This document shows, one piece after another, positions 1 through 6,232 of a stretch of DNA of 9,316 nucleotides (positions within the stretch are counted from its first letter, which is position 1; every line of letters begins with the position of its first letter). Source of the stretch: Bacteroidales bacterium (GTDB lineage Bacteria > Bacteroidota > Bacteroidia > Bacteroidales > Bacteroidaceae). Location: contig SFID01000109.1 of assembly GCA_004555425.1 (NCBI GenBank), forward strand, positions 1 through 9,316, given 5' to 3'. The translations under genes were made by a program, and so were the position numbers. The notes under the pieces were generated by a model. It had not been told where the DNA came from, did no database searches, and saw nothing but the letters and a program-made list of their open reading frames with translations.

Positions 1-91
1 TCGCCCTGCAAGGGCAAAAGCGTAAGAACCAGCGTTTACTATTCGTCCATACATTGCACCTATTATATATGCTTTTGCCCTTGCAGGGCGA
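1..91. repeat. Inverted repeat with perfect 21-bp arms
   Basis: Positions 1-21 and 71-91 are exact reverse complements, separated by 49 AT-richer bases. Each arm also contains its own small hairpin: GCCCT-GCA-AGGGC at 3-15 and GCCCT-TGC-AGGGC at 77-89. The left arm begins at the window edge, so the element may be longer. No convincing coding sequence overlaps it. It looks like a REP-like or MITE-like intergenic repeat. The inverted repeat itself is certain; its nature is inference. Confidence 0.8.
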
Positions 92-113
92 AAGCACTGT
101 TGTGTATTCATCA

Positions 114-168
114 CCCAGGGCGCCGCTTCGCTCTGCCCTGGGCTATGCGCAGGTTGCCCCTGCGGGGC
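114..168. repeat. Two GC-rich hairpins in a repeat-derived segment
   Basis: CCCAGGGC at 114-121 pairs with GCCCTGGG at 135-142 across a 13-nt loop. Shortly after, GCCCC-TGC-GGGGC at 156-168 forms a 5-bp stem with a three-base loop. The second hairpin has the same layout as those at 3-15 and 77-89 (13 nt, GCCC start, GCA or TGC loop), so the three look like one small palindromic family. Short reading frames through this stretch give low-complexity peptides and are not taken as genes. Confidence 0.65.
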
Positions 169-196
169 GCACAGACGGCATCATTCCACCCATAAT
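165..196 (+). repeat. Dispersed repeat, left copy
   Basis: The 16-base word GGGCGCACAGACGGCA at 165-180 is followed by a diverged spacer and CCCATAAT at 189-196. The same arrangement occurs in the same orientation at 8902-8932, on the other side of the gene block. The match is too long for chance in a window this size, so both are probably copies or remnants of one intergenic repeat. Function is unknown. Confidence 0.6.
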
Positions 197-233
197 TAGC
201 ACCAAGCCTATCCATTTTTTCGGGCAACAACAA

Positions 234-247
234 CCTGAGTAGTTACG
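234..247 (+). repeat. 14-base word found inverted at the right end
   Basis: CCTGAGTAGTTACG is present here and as its exact reverse complement at 9054-9067, the outer edge of the right-hand palindrome. The last eight bases of the window (CCTGAGTA, 9309-9316) are the start of the same word. This suggests a repeat-end sequence, with this copy a solo end or remnant. Confidence 0.5.
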
Positions 248-288
248 AATTTTCAAGGGGCTTTCCCGAATTTTCAAGGCATCTTTCC
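246..288 (+). repeat. Imperfect tandem direct repeat, about 21 bp
   Basis: The first unit at 246-266 begins CGAATTTTCAAGG and ends CTTTCC. The second at 267-288 has the same beginning and ending with small differences between. The two units abut. The stretch is AT-rich, unlike the array that follows, and no gene covers it. Confidence 0.6.
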
Positions 289-310
289 GTTTTTCTTCGG
301 CACAAAGCCA

Positions 311-432
311 GCGACCCGCGGGCGCAGGTCGCGTGACCCGCGGGCGCAGGTCGTGTGACCCGCGGGCGCAGGTCGCGTGACCCGCGGGCGCGGGTCGCTG
401 GGTCGCGTGACCCGCGGGCGCGGGTCGCTGGG
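311..432. repeat. GC-rich tandem array of self-complementary units
   Basis: Five units lie at 311-330, 331-352, 353-374, 375-396 and 405-426. The core is GACCCGCGGGCGCxGGTC preceded by GCGT or GTGT; the first unit is two bases short. In the first three x is A, leaving one mismatch in the internal hairpin. In the last two x is G, making a perfect stem GACCCGCG/CGCGGGTC around a GG centre. The last two units are each followed by GCTGGG, lengthening the period to 30 bp. The array is extremely GC-rich beside AT-rich DNA. Frames across it translate as repetitive Arg/Pro/Ala peptides and are not supported as genes. Confidence 0.85.
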
Positions 433-536
433 AATCTCCTAGGAAGAAATGGATGTAGGGCTGGCGCGTTTCATAACAACCGCGATGAAATTCGCCAATC
501 CCGTTCAACGATTGTATGCCCCAACATCCTCTTTCA

Positions 537-726
537 AGGTAGGTTCTATAAATTAGCTTGCGATGAGTTCTCGGCTATCGTGCCGTAGATTTTTATTTTT
601 CGTGAGGGAGCGTAGCGGGCTACGTGACCGAATGAAAAACAAAAAGATACGGTGCGAGAGTCGGGAAGGCATCCAAGCAAGAAAGGAAATCTACCTTCCA
701 TTGAAACTAATTTATAGAACCTACCT
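537..726. repeat. 190-bp fold-back element with perfect 20-bp ends
   Basis: The terminal arms 537-556 (AGGTAGGTTCTATAAATTAG) and 707-726 are exact reverse complements. Inside, the arms continue to match imperfectly: CTTG plus a CGATG/GATG block, a CTCGGCTATCGTGCCGTA-like block, and a T-rich run opposite an A-rich run. They converge on a perfect hairpin CGTAGC-GG-GCTACG at 611-624. The right arm carries roughly 28 extra bases near its outer end, which explains why the hairpin lies left of the midpoint. No transposase or convincing reading frame lies inside. It resembles a non-autonomous palindromic element (MITE-like), but a structured RNA cannot be ruled out. No clear target duplication was found. 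Confidence 0.75.
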
Positions 727-974
727 CAAGTAAGGTAGGTTCTTTGCCACTTACCTCATGGGGTGCAGGGTTTTCCTTGTTGCGTCTGAAAGAATCGTTG
801 GCGGCGCGTCATATTGGCAGAAGGATGGAGCAGAAAAACAAAAGAAGTCGGCAATAATGACATGATAAACAAATAGTTGTGAAATATATACGCCATTTTG
901 GCACTGGGCTGGGTCTTTGCAGGATGCTAGGCAAACGCGAAAATATTAACGAAAACAATAAAATATAAGATACC
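727..974. other. Spacer between repeat cluster and clpB
   Basis: This stretch repeats TAAGGTAGGTTCT at 731-743, directly after the fold-back element, and then becomes ordinary intergenic sequence up to clpB. I see no convincing small gene, RNA gene, TAnnTTTG promoter or CIRCE-like heat-shock operator. TAGTTGTG near 875 is one mismatch from the Bacteroidetes -7 box but lacks a good upstream partner. The 60 bases before clpB are A-rich, as is common for Bacteroidetes leaders without Shine-Dalgarno sequences. Confidence 0.5.
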
Positions 975-3563
975 ATGACACAAGACAAGTTTACCATCAA
1001 AGCCCAAGAGGCTATTCAGCATGCCGTGACCCTCGCCTCGCAGCGGGGCGGACAGGCCGTTGGCGCCCTCCATCTGCTCGCTGGTGTATTGCACGTAGGC
1101 GAGAATGTGACGCAGTTTCTCCTCGGCAAGACGGGCGTGAACGAGGCGCGCCTCCAGCAGGTGCTGCAAAGCGCCCTCGAAGGACTGCCCCGCGTGACGG
1201 GAGGCGGCGAGCCCTATCTGGATCATGAAGCGCAGCAAATCATGATGCGGGCGCAAGAACTGGCGAAGGCTGCCGGCGATAGTTATGTGGGACTGGAATC
1301 CTTGCTCCAAGCCCTGCTGACGGAGAAGAGTACGGCGCGCCAACTGCTGACAGACGCTGGTATGAAGGCCGATGCCCTGCAAGCAGCCATCAAGGAATTG
1401 CGCGGTGGCCACCGCGTGGACTCGCCCTCGAGCGAAGACACCTATCAGGCCCTGCAAAAGTATGCGCGCGACCTCATCAGCGAAGCCCGCGAAGGACGCC
1501 TTGACCCCGTCATCGGACGCGACGAGGAGATTCGCCGCGTGCTGCAAATCCTGTCGCGACGCACGAAGAACAACCCCATCCTCATCGGTGAGCCTGGTAC
1601 GGGTAAGACAGCCATCGTTGAGGGCCTGGCACAGCGTATCGTGCGCGGCGACGTGCCCGTGGGCTTGCAAGGTCGCCGTCTGTATTCGCTCGACATGGGT
1701 GCCCTCGTGGCAGGCGCGAAGTACAAAGGCGAATTTGAGGAACGTCTGAAGAGCGTTGTCAACGAGGTGACGCAGTCCGACGGCAATATCATCCTCTTCA
1801 TCGACGAAATTCACACCCTGGTCGGTGCGGGACGAAGCGATGGCGCAATGGATGCCGCCAATATCTTGAAACCAGCCCTGGCGCGTGGCGAACTGCGCAG
1901 CATCGGTGCCACCACGCTGGAAGAATACCAAAAGTATTTTGAAAAAGACAAGGCCCTGGAGCGCCGTTTCCAGACAGTGCTCGTGGACGAGCCGGCTCCC
2001 GAAGATGCCATCAGCATCCTGCGCGGACTGAAAGAGCGCTACGAGAATCACCACCGCGTGCGCATTCAGGACGATGCCATCATCGCCGCCGTGACCCTGT
2101 CGCACCGCTACATCTCCGACCGTTTCTTGCCTGACAAGGCCATCGACCTGATGGACGAAGCCGCTGCCAAACTGCGTATGGAGCGCGACTCGTGGCCCGA
2201 GGAACTGGACGAGATTACGCGACGCCTGCGCCAGTTGGAGATTGAGCGCGAGGCCATCAAGCGCGAGAACGACACAGCCAAACTCGAACGCCTCTCCGCC
2301 GAAATCGCCCACGAACAGGAGCGCGAACACCAACTGCGCGCCAAGTGGGAGGGCGAGCGCGAACTCCTCGCGCAAATCCAAAGCCGCAAGGAGGAAATGG
2401 AACACCTGCGCTTTGAGGCCGAACGGGCCGAGCGCGAAGGTGACTACGGCAAAGTGGCCGAGATTCGCTACGGCCGACTGCGCGCCCTCGAGGACGAAAT
2501 CCATCACATCGAGGAACAACTGCGCTCGCGCCAAGGCGGCGAAGCCATGGTGCGCGAAGAGGTGACGGCCGACGACATTGCCGACATCGTGAGCCGATGG
2601 ACGGGAATCCCCGTCACGAAAATGATGCAGAGTGAGCGCGACCGCTTGCTCCACCTCGAGGACGAATTGCACCGACGCGTGGTCGGACAGGACGAGGCCG
2701 TACAGGCCGTGAGCGATGCCGTGCGCCGCAGCCGCGCCGGACTGCAAGACCCAAAGCGACCCATCGGCTCGTTCATCTTCCTCGGTACCACGGGCGTGGG
2801 CAAGACGGAACTGGCCAAGGCCCTGGCTGCCGCTCTCTTCGACGACGAGGATATGATGACGCGTATCGATATGAGTGAATACCAGGAGAAGCATAGCGTC
2901 TCGCGACTGGTCGGCGCGCCTCCGGGATACGTGGGCTACGATGAAGGCGGCCAGCTGACCGAAGCCGTACGCCGCAAACCCTACAGCGTGGTGCTCTTCG
3001 ACGAAATCGAGAAGGCGCATCCCGATGTCTTCAACATCCTCCTGCAGGTGCTGGACGACGGCCGCCTGACCGACAACAAGGGCCGCACGGTCAACTTCAA
3101 GAATACAATCATTATCATGACGTCCAACATGGGCTCGTCCTACATCCAGCAACGCTTCCAGCAAACTGGCCTCACGGGCCAGGCCCTGGAGGAAACAAAA
3201 AAGGGTGTGCTCGATATGCTGCGCCAGACGATTCGCCCCGAGTTTCTCAACCGCATTGACGACATCATCATGTTCCGCCCGCTCTCCCAGAGCGAGATTG
3301 AGGAGATTGTCCATCTGCAAGTGGAGAGCGTGGCCCACCGCTTGGAGGAACAGGGCATCCGTCTGGAGGTTGCGCCTGCCGCCATCGCCCTTGTGGCTCG
3401 CGCCGGTTTCGACCCCGAATATGGTGCCCGCCCCGTGAAGCGCGCCCTCCAGCGTCTGTTGCTTGATGACCTGAGCCGCGCCATCCTCGCTGGCACAGTG
3501 ACCAGCGGACAACCCATCCGCGTGGATGCCCAGGACGACCACCTTGTTTTTGGCAATGCCTAA
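975..3563 (+). CDS. clpB: ATP-dependent protein disaggregase ClpB
   Basis: Cytoplasmic AAA+ hexamer that, with DnaK/DnaJ/GrpE, pulls polypeptides out of aggregates after heat or other stress. The 862 residues match the usual ClpB length. The Clp N-domain spans about 5-145. NBD1 has Walker A GEPGTGKT (205-212), pore loop KYKGEFE (249-255, Tyr250), Walker B ILFIDEIH (273-280) and likely arginine fingers 330-331. A charged coiled-coil middle domain, about 400-525, separates ClpB from ClpA/ClpC. NBD2 has Walker A GTTGVGKT (604-611), pore loop GYVGYDEGG (651-659), Walker B VVLFDEIEKAH (672-682) and sensor-2 GARPVKR (817-823). There is no IGL/IGF loop for ClpP, fitting disaggregation rather than proteolysis. 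The ATG at 975 gives the full N-domain (MTQDKFTIKAQEAIQ). It appears monocistronic, with a hairpin 57 bp past the stop. All catalytic motifs are intact. Confidence 0.98.
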   Translation: MTQDKFTIKAQEAIQHAVTLASQRGGQAVGALHLLAGVLHVGENVTQFLLGKTGVNEARLQQVLQSALEGLPRVTGGGEPYLDHEAQQIMMRAQELAKAAGDSYVGLESLLQALLTEKSTARQLLTDAGMKADALQAAIKELRGGHRVDSPSSEDTYQALQKYARDLISEAREGRLDPVIGRDEEIRRVLQILSRRTKNNPILIGEPGTGKTAIVEGLAQRIVRGDVPVGLQGRRLYSLDMGALVAGAKYKGEFEERLKSVVNEVTQSDGNIILFIDEIHTLVGAGRSDGAMDAANILKPALARGELRSIGATTLEEYQKYFEKDKALERRFQTVLVDEPAPEDAISILRGLKERYENHHRVRIQDDAIIAAVTLSHRYISDRFLPDKAIDLMDEAAAKLRMERDSWPEELDEITRRLRQLEIEREAIKRENDTAKLERLSAEIAHEQEREHQLRAKWEGERELLAQIQSRKEEMEHLRFEAERAEREGDYGKVAEIRYGRLRALEDEIHHIEEQLRSRQGGEAMVREEVTADDIADIVSRWTGIPVTKMMQSERDRLLHLEDELHRRVVGQDEAVQAVSDAVRRSRAGLQDPKRPIGSFIFLGTTGVGKTELAKALAAALFDDEDMMTRIDMSEYQEKHSVSRLVGAPPGYVGYDEGGQLTEAVRRKPYSVVLFDEIEKAHPDVFNILLQVLDDGRLTDNKGRTVNFKNTIIIMTSNMGSSYIQQRFQQTGLTGQALEETKKGVLDMLRQTIRPEFLNRIDDIIMFRPLSQSEIEEIVHLQVESVAHRLEEQGIRLEVAPAAIALVARAGFDPEYGARPVKRALQRLLLDDLSRAILAGTVTSGQPIRVDAQDDHLVFGNA

Positions 3564-3619
3564 ATGCCCGGCCATACCATATATAATCTTCGGTAAGGCC
3601 GTAACGATATACCATAATA

Positions 3620-3654
3620 GAAGGAAAGGGAGCCGTGTTGACTCCCTTTCTTTC
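3620..3654 (+). terminator. Probable terminator after clpB
   Basis: A 13-bp stem (5' arm 3620-3632, 3' arm 3642-3654, one G-T wobble) encloses a 9-nt loop. The 3' arm is T-rich (CTCCCTTTCTTTC), but no clean T-run follows; the next bases are GTAAAAAA. It lies 57 bp after the clpB stop and well before the next gene, so it probably ends the clpB transcript or stabilises its 3' end. Confidence 0.7.
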
Positions 3655-3833
3655 GTAAAAAACCTTCCGTGCAGGCCATATTCTGTTATTTATTACAAAT
3701 ATAGAGCGTATTGGCTTGCCAAACCTTGGTCGCATTTGGCTTTTTGTGTAACTTGCGCCCAAATTCCTAATCACGGCGATAATTAGCACGTTTACCGCCG
3801 TCAATATGGTCACAAAAAATTACAATCAACAAT

Positions 3834-4697
3834 ATGAAGAAAGTACTCTTTATCATTCCCGTGCTGGCCCTTGCACTGAGCAGTTGCGTCAGCAAGAAGA
3901 ACTATGAAAGTCTGCAAACACAGTATTCCCAGTTGCAGAACGACTACAACACGGCCCAGGTGCGCATCGCAGAATATACGAGCGACAGCAAGAGCCTTGC
4001 AGCCCGCTTAGCCGATGAGCAAAAGCGCAACGAGGAACTCCGCCGCGCCTACGCCAAACTTCAGGAAGCCTACAACCAACTCCAGGGCGACTACACTAAT
4101 AATGTGTCGCAAGGCAACGTCAACATCTCTAAACTGGTGGACGAAATCAACGCCTCTAACAAGTTTATCAAACAATTGGTAGACGCCAAAAGCAAGAGCG
4201 ACTCACTCAATCAGGCTCTGACCAACAAACTGACGCGCTCGCTGACCCGAGAAGAAATGGCCGATGTGGATGTGCAGGTGCTCAAGGGAGTTGTCTATAT
4301 CTCCCTGGCCGACAATATGCTCTACAAGAGCGGTAGTTACGAAATTGGCGACCGTGCGCACGAAACGCTCTCAAAGATTGCAAAAATCATTCAGGACTAC
4401 AAGGAATACGACGTGCTCGTAGAAGGCAACACGGACGATGTGCCCATCTCCAAAACAAACATCCGCAACAACTGGGACCTCTCCGCACTCCGCGCCTCTT
4501 CCGTTGTGCAGGTGCTGCAAACGCAGTACGGCATCGATCCCAAGCGAATGACTTGCGGCGGACGCGGACAGTACAACCCCGTGGCCTCCAACAATACCGA
4601 GAAAGGCAAGCAGCGCAACCGCCGTACGCAAATCATCATCACGCCCAAGCTCGACCAATTCATGGACCTTATCGACCAGGCTCCCGAAGCGGAATAA
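3834..4697 (+). CDS. OmpA/MotB-like peptidoglycan-binding lipoprotein
   Basis: A 287-residue outer-envelope lipoprotein predicted to tether the membrane to peptidoglycan. The N-terminus (MKKVLFIIPVLALALSSC) is a lipoprotein signal peptide with lipobox LSSC; Cys18 would be lipidated. Residues about 24-130 are rich in Gln/Glu/Lys/Leu and look like a coiled-coil stalk. Residues about 145-270 form an OmpA C-terminal domain: EGNTDD (197-202, Asp201 at the meso-diaminopimelate contact), LSALRASSV (216-224, Arg220 as the second contact) and NRRTQIII near 262-269. The DDVP and NWDLSALRA wording is MotB-like, but no motility gene is nearby, so a structural role is inferred. The start at 3834 gives a complete signal peptide; no Shine-Dalgarno is visible. 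The last six codons plus stop are repeated directly downstream. It lies between two terminators, so it is probably transcribed alone. Confidence 0.93.
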   Translation: MKKVLFIIPVLALALSSCVSKKNYESLQTQYSQLQNDYNTAQVRIAEYTSDSKSLAARLADEQKRNEELRRAYAKLQEAYNQLQGDYTNNVSQGNVNISKLVDEINASNKFIKQLVDAKSKSDSLNQALTNKLTRSLTREEMADVDVQVLKGVVYISLADNMLYKSGSYEIGDRAHETLSKIAKIIQDYKEYDVLVEGNTDDVPISKTNIRNNWDLSALRASSVVQVLQTQYGIDPKRMTCGGRGQYNPVASNNTEKGKQRNRRTQIIITPKLDQFMDLIDQAPEAE

Positions 4698-4718
4698 CAG
4701 GCTCCCGAAGCGGAATAA
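4677..4718 (+). repeat. Perfect 21-bp tandem duplication across the stop codon
   Basis: Bases 4677-4697 encode the end of the OmpA-like lipoprotein (Gln-Ala-Pro-Glu-Ala-Glu-stop) and are repeated exactly at 4698-4718. Because 21 is a multiple of three, the second copy is in frame and would add the same six residues if the first stop were read through or mutated. The identity of the copies suggests a recent duplication. The protein is unchanged because the first stop is intact. Confidence 0.95.
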
Positions 4719-4737
4719 AATTTCCTAACACCCAAAT

Positions 4738-4774
4738 ACAACAAAGGCTGTGCCGTTGGCATGGCCTTTGTTGT
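4738..4774 (+). terminator. Terminator after the OmpA-like lipoprotein gene
   Basis: ACAACAAAGGC at 4738-4748 is perfectly complementary to GCCTTTGTTGT at 4764-4774. The intervening bases pair further (TGCC with GGCA plus wobble pairs) around a three-base loop, making a stem of about 17 bp. The end of the 3' arm and the bases after it are T-rich (TTGTTGTTTGTTA). It lies 40 bp past the stop and 20 bp past the duplicated copy, a standard place for a plus-strand intrinsic terminator. Confidence 0.85.
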
Positions 4775-5075
4775 TTGTTATGGAAAATCCGTTGGGTATT
4801 GTAAATGGTTGCACATAGCCGAAAAAACTTTGGCACTCATTATCCGAATTATCGGCAAGCAATAGCAAAAAAATTTAGCGGAAACCCTACGCTAAGGACC
4901 TCCGCTAAACCAACACAAAAACTAAACTAGACTTAACTAAACTATAGAAAACGTTATCATCACGACAACTTGTTTACGCAAATATAGAAAAGGTTTTATT
5001 CGGAAACAAATATTTTTTCAGAAATATTGGAAGTTATTATTTTTTTAACACTATTCTATGCTGGCCAGCAGGTTT
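4775..5075. other. AT-rich convergent intergenic region
   Basis: This stretch separates the plus-strand lipoprotein gene from the minus-strand aroC unit. Apart from the minus-strand terminator at 4867-4909, the only structure seen is a 12-base perfect palindrome TGCTGGCCAGCA at 5059-5070, just past the aroC stop. It is not followed by a T-run in either direction. The rest is AT-rich with no supported reading frame. Confidence 0.5.
4867..4909 (-). terminator. Probable terminator of the dnaX-slyD-aroC unit
   Basis: Read on the minus strand, TTTAGCGGA (4909-4901) pairs perfectly with TCCGCTAAA (4882-4874) across an 18-nt loop, and seven T residues follow at once (4873-4867). This is the classic form of an intrinsic terminator. 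It lies about 165 bp beyond the aroC stop, so the transcript would carry a long AU-rich 3' leader-out region. The loop is larger than usual, and it contains a TTAGCG word that could offer an alternative pairing with the 3' arm. Confidence 0.65.
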
Positions 5076-6191
5076 CTAGGCGTTTGGCTTGGCTATCGGC
5101 GTTGATTTTGTTGGGATGTGCTGGCTCAGGGCGCGCAGATAGTGGTCCAGAATCGTGATGGCGGCCATCGCTTCTACGATGGGCACGGCGCGGGGTAGCA
5201 CACAGGGGTCGTGGCGGCCGCGGGCCTGAAGCGTAGTGGCCTGTCCGTCGCTGTTGATGGTGGTTTGCGGGCGTAGGAGGGTGGCCACGGGTTTGAAGGC
5301 AATGCGCATGACGATGTCTTCGCCGTTGGAAATGCCGCCCTGAATGCCTCCGCTGTGGTTGGAAGCCAGATTTGGGCGCGCCGCTTCCTCACTTGGGAGA
5401 AAATGGTCGTTCTGCTCGCTGCCGCGTCCTGCCGCGCCAACAAAACCTTCGCCATATTCGAAGCCCTTTGCCGCATTGATGGAGAGCATGGCGGCACCTA
5501 GGTCAGCGTGCAACTTGCCAAAAACGGGTTCGCCAAGCCCTACGGGACAGCCCTTGACGATGCAGGTGATGACGCCGCCGATGGTGTCGCCCTCGGCCTT
5601 GACCTGGCGAATCAGGTTGGCCATCATGTCCGCCATTTTGGGGTCGGGACAGCGCACAGGATTGCGCTCAATTTCGCTGAAGTCGTATTGCTGATAATCG
5701 CCCCCGAGCACAAGTGGGCCTACCTGCGAGGTGTAGGCGGTAATCTGCACACCTACGTGGCGCAGGGCGAGCATGGCAAAGGCTCCTGCAACGACACGGC
5801 TCACCGTTTCGCGGGCCGAACTGCGTCCGCCGCCACGATGATCGCGCACGCCATACTTCATCTGATACGTGTAGTCGGCATGGCTGGGACGGAAGACGTT
5901 GCGCAGGTTGTCGTAGTCGGCAGAATGCTGGTCGCTATTGCGCACAAGAAATCCGATGGGAGTACCCGTGGACACGCCCTCAAACACGCCCGAGAGTATC
6001 TCCACGCGGTCGCTCTCGCGGCGCGCTGTGGTGAGCGCGCTCTGCCCAGGACGACGGCGGTCTAGCTGTTGCTGCACAAACTCCAGGTCAATGGGGATGC
6101 CAGCGGGGAAGCCGTCCATCACGCCACCAATGGCGGGGCCGTGGCTCTCGCCAAAGGTAGTGAGGCGGAATATCTGTCCGAATGTGTTCAT
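5076..6191 (-). CDS. aroC: Chorismate synthase
   Basis: Catalyses the last shikimate step, 1,4-trans-elimination of phosphate from 5-enolpyruvylshikimate-3-phosphate to chorismate, using reduced FMN. Chorismate feeds aromatic amino acids, folate and quinones. The protein is 371 residues, slightly above the usual 350-360, with the excess in a non-conserved tail (ending STPIAKPNA). The family signatures are intact: GESHGPAIGGVMDGFPAG near the N-terminus, the FMN-loop motif RDHRGGGRSSARETVSRV, and RGRHDPCVLPRAVPIVEAMA near the C-terminus. I start at the ATG at 6191 (MNTFGQIFRLTTFGESHG), the canonical beginning. An upstream in-frame extension to 6410 would run antisense-free through the preceding gene's His/Cys-tail DNA as a meaningless Arg-rich peptide and is rejected. 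It follows the SlyD-like gene by 41 bp and is last in the unit. Confidence 0.97.
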   Translation of the reverse strand: MNTFGQIFRLTTFGESHGPAIGGVMDGFPAGIPIDLEFVQQQLDRRRPGQSALTTARRESDRVEILSGVFEGVSTGTPIGFLVRNSDQHSADYDNLRNVFRPSHADYTYQMKYGVRDHRGGGRSSARETVSRVVAGAFAMLALRHVGVQITAYTSQVGPLVLGGDYQQYDFSEIERNPVRCPDPKMADMMANLIRQVKAEGDTIGGVITCIVKGCPVGLGEPVFGKLHADLGAAMLSINAAKGFEYGEGFVGAAGRGSEQNDHFLPSEEAARPNLASNHSGGIQGGISNGEDIVMRIAFKPVATLLRPQTTINSDGQATTLQARGRHDPCVLPRAVPIVEAMAAITILDHYLRALSQHIPTKSTPIAKPNA

Positions 6192-6232
6192 GGTCGGGGG
6201 TGTGTTGGTGATACTTTGCGCGGATGGGGAGG

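Noticed and set aside
54..242. 62-residue plus-strand frame
   Set aside because: It crosses one arm of the 21-bp inverted repeat, two hairpins and a dispersed repeat, so it is repeat translation rather than a gene.
300..432. CRISPR array
   Set aside because: The units abut with no unique spacers between them, and no cas gene is present.
143..508. 121-residue minus-strand frame with repeated PAPAGHAT-type peptides
   Set aside because: It translates the GC-rich tandem array and neighbouring hairpins. The peptide repeats only mirror the DNA repeats, and no start context or domain supports it.
355..588. 77-residue plus-strand frame with RDPRARVAG repeats
   Set aside because: It also derives from the tandem array and runs into the fold-back element, with no family resemblance.
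927..3575. 882-residue open frame antisense to almost all of clpB
   Set aside because: It is a mirror of a GC-rich, codon-biased gene, with His/Ala/Leu/Gly-rich sequence and no recognisable domain. ClpB on the other strand has every expected motif.
5059..5070. TGCTGGCCAGCA palindrome as the aroC terminator
   Set aside because: It has only a short stem with no T-run on the minus strand. The hairpin at 4867-4909 is a better candidate.
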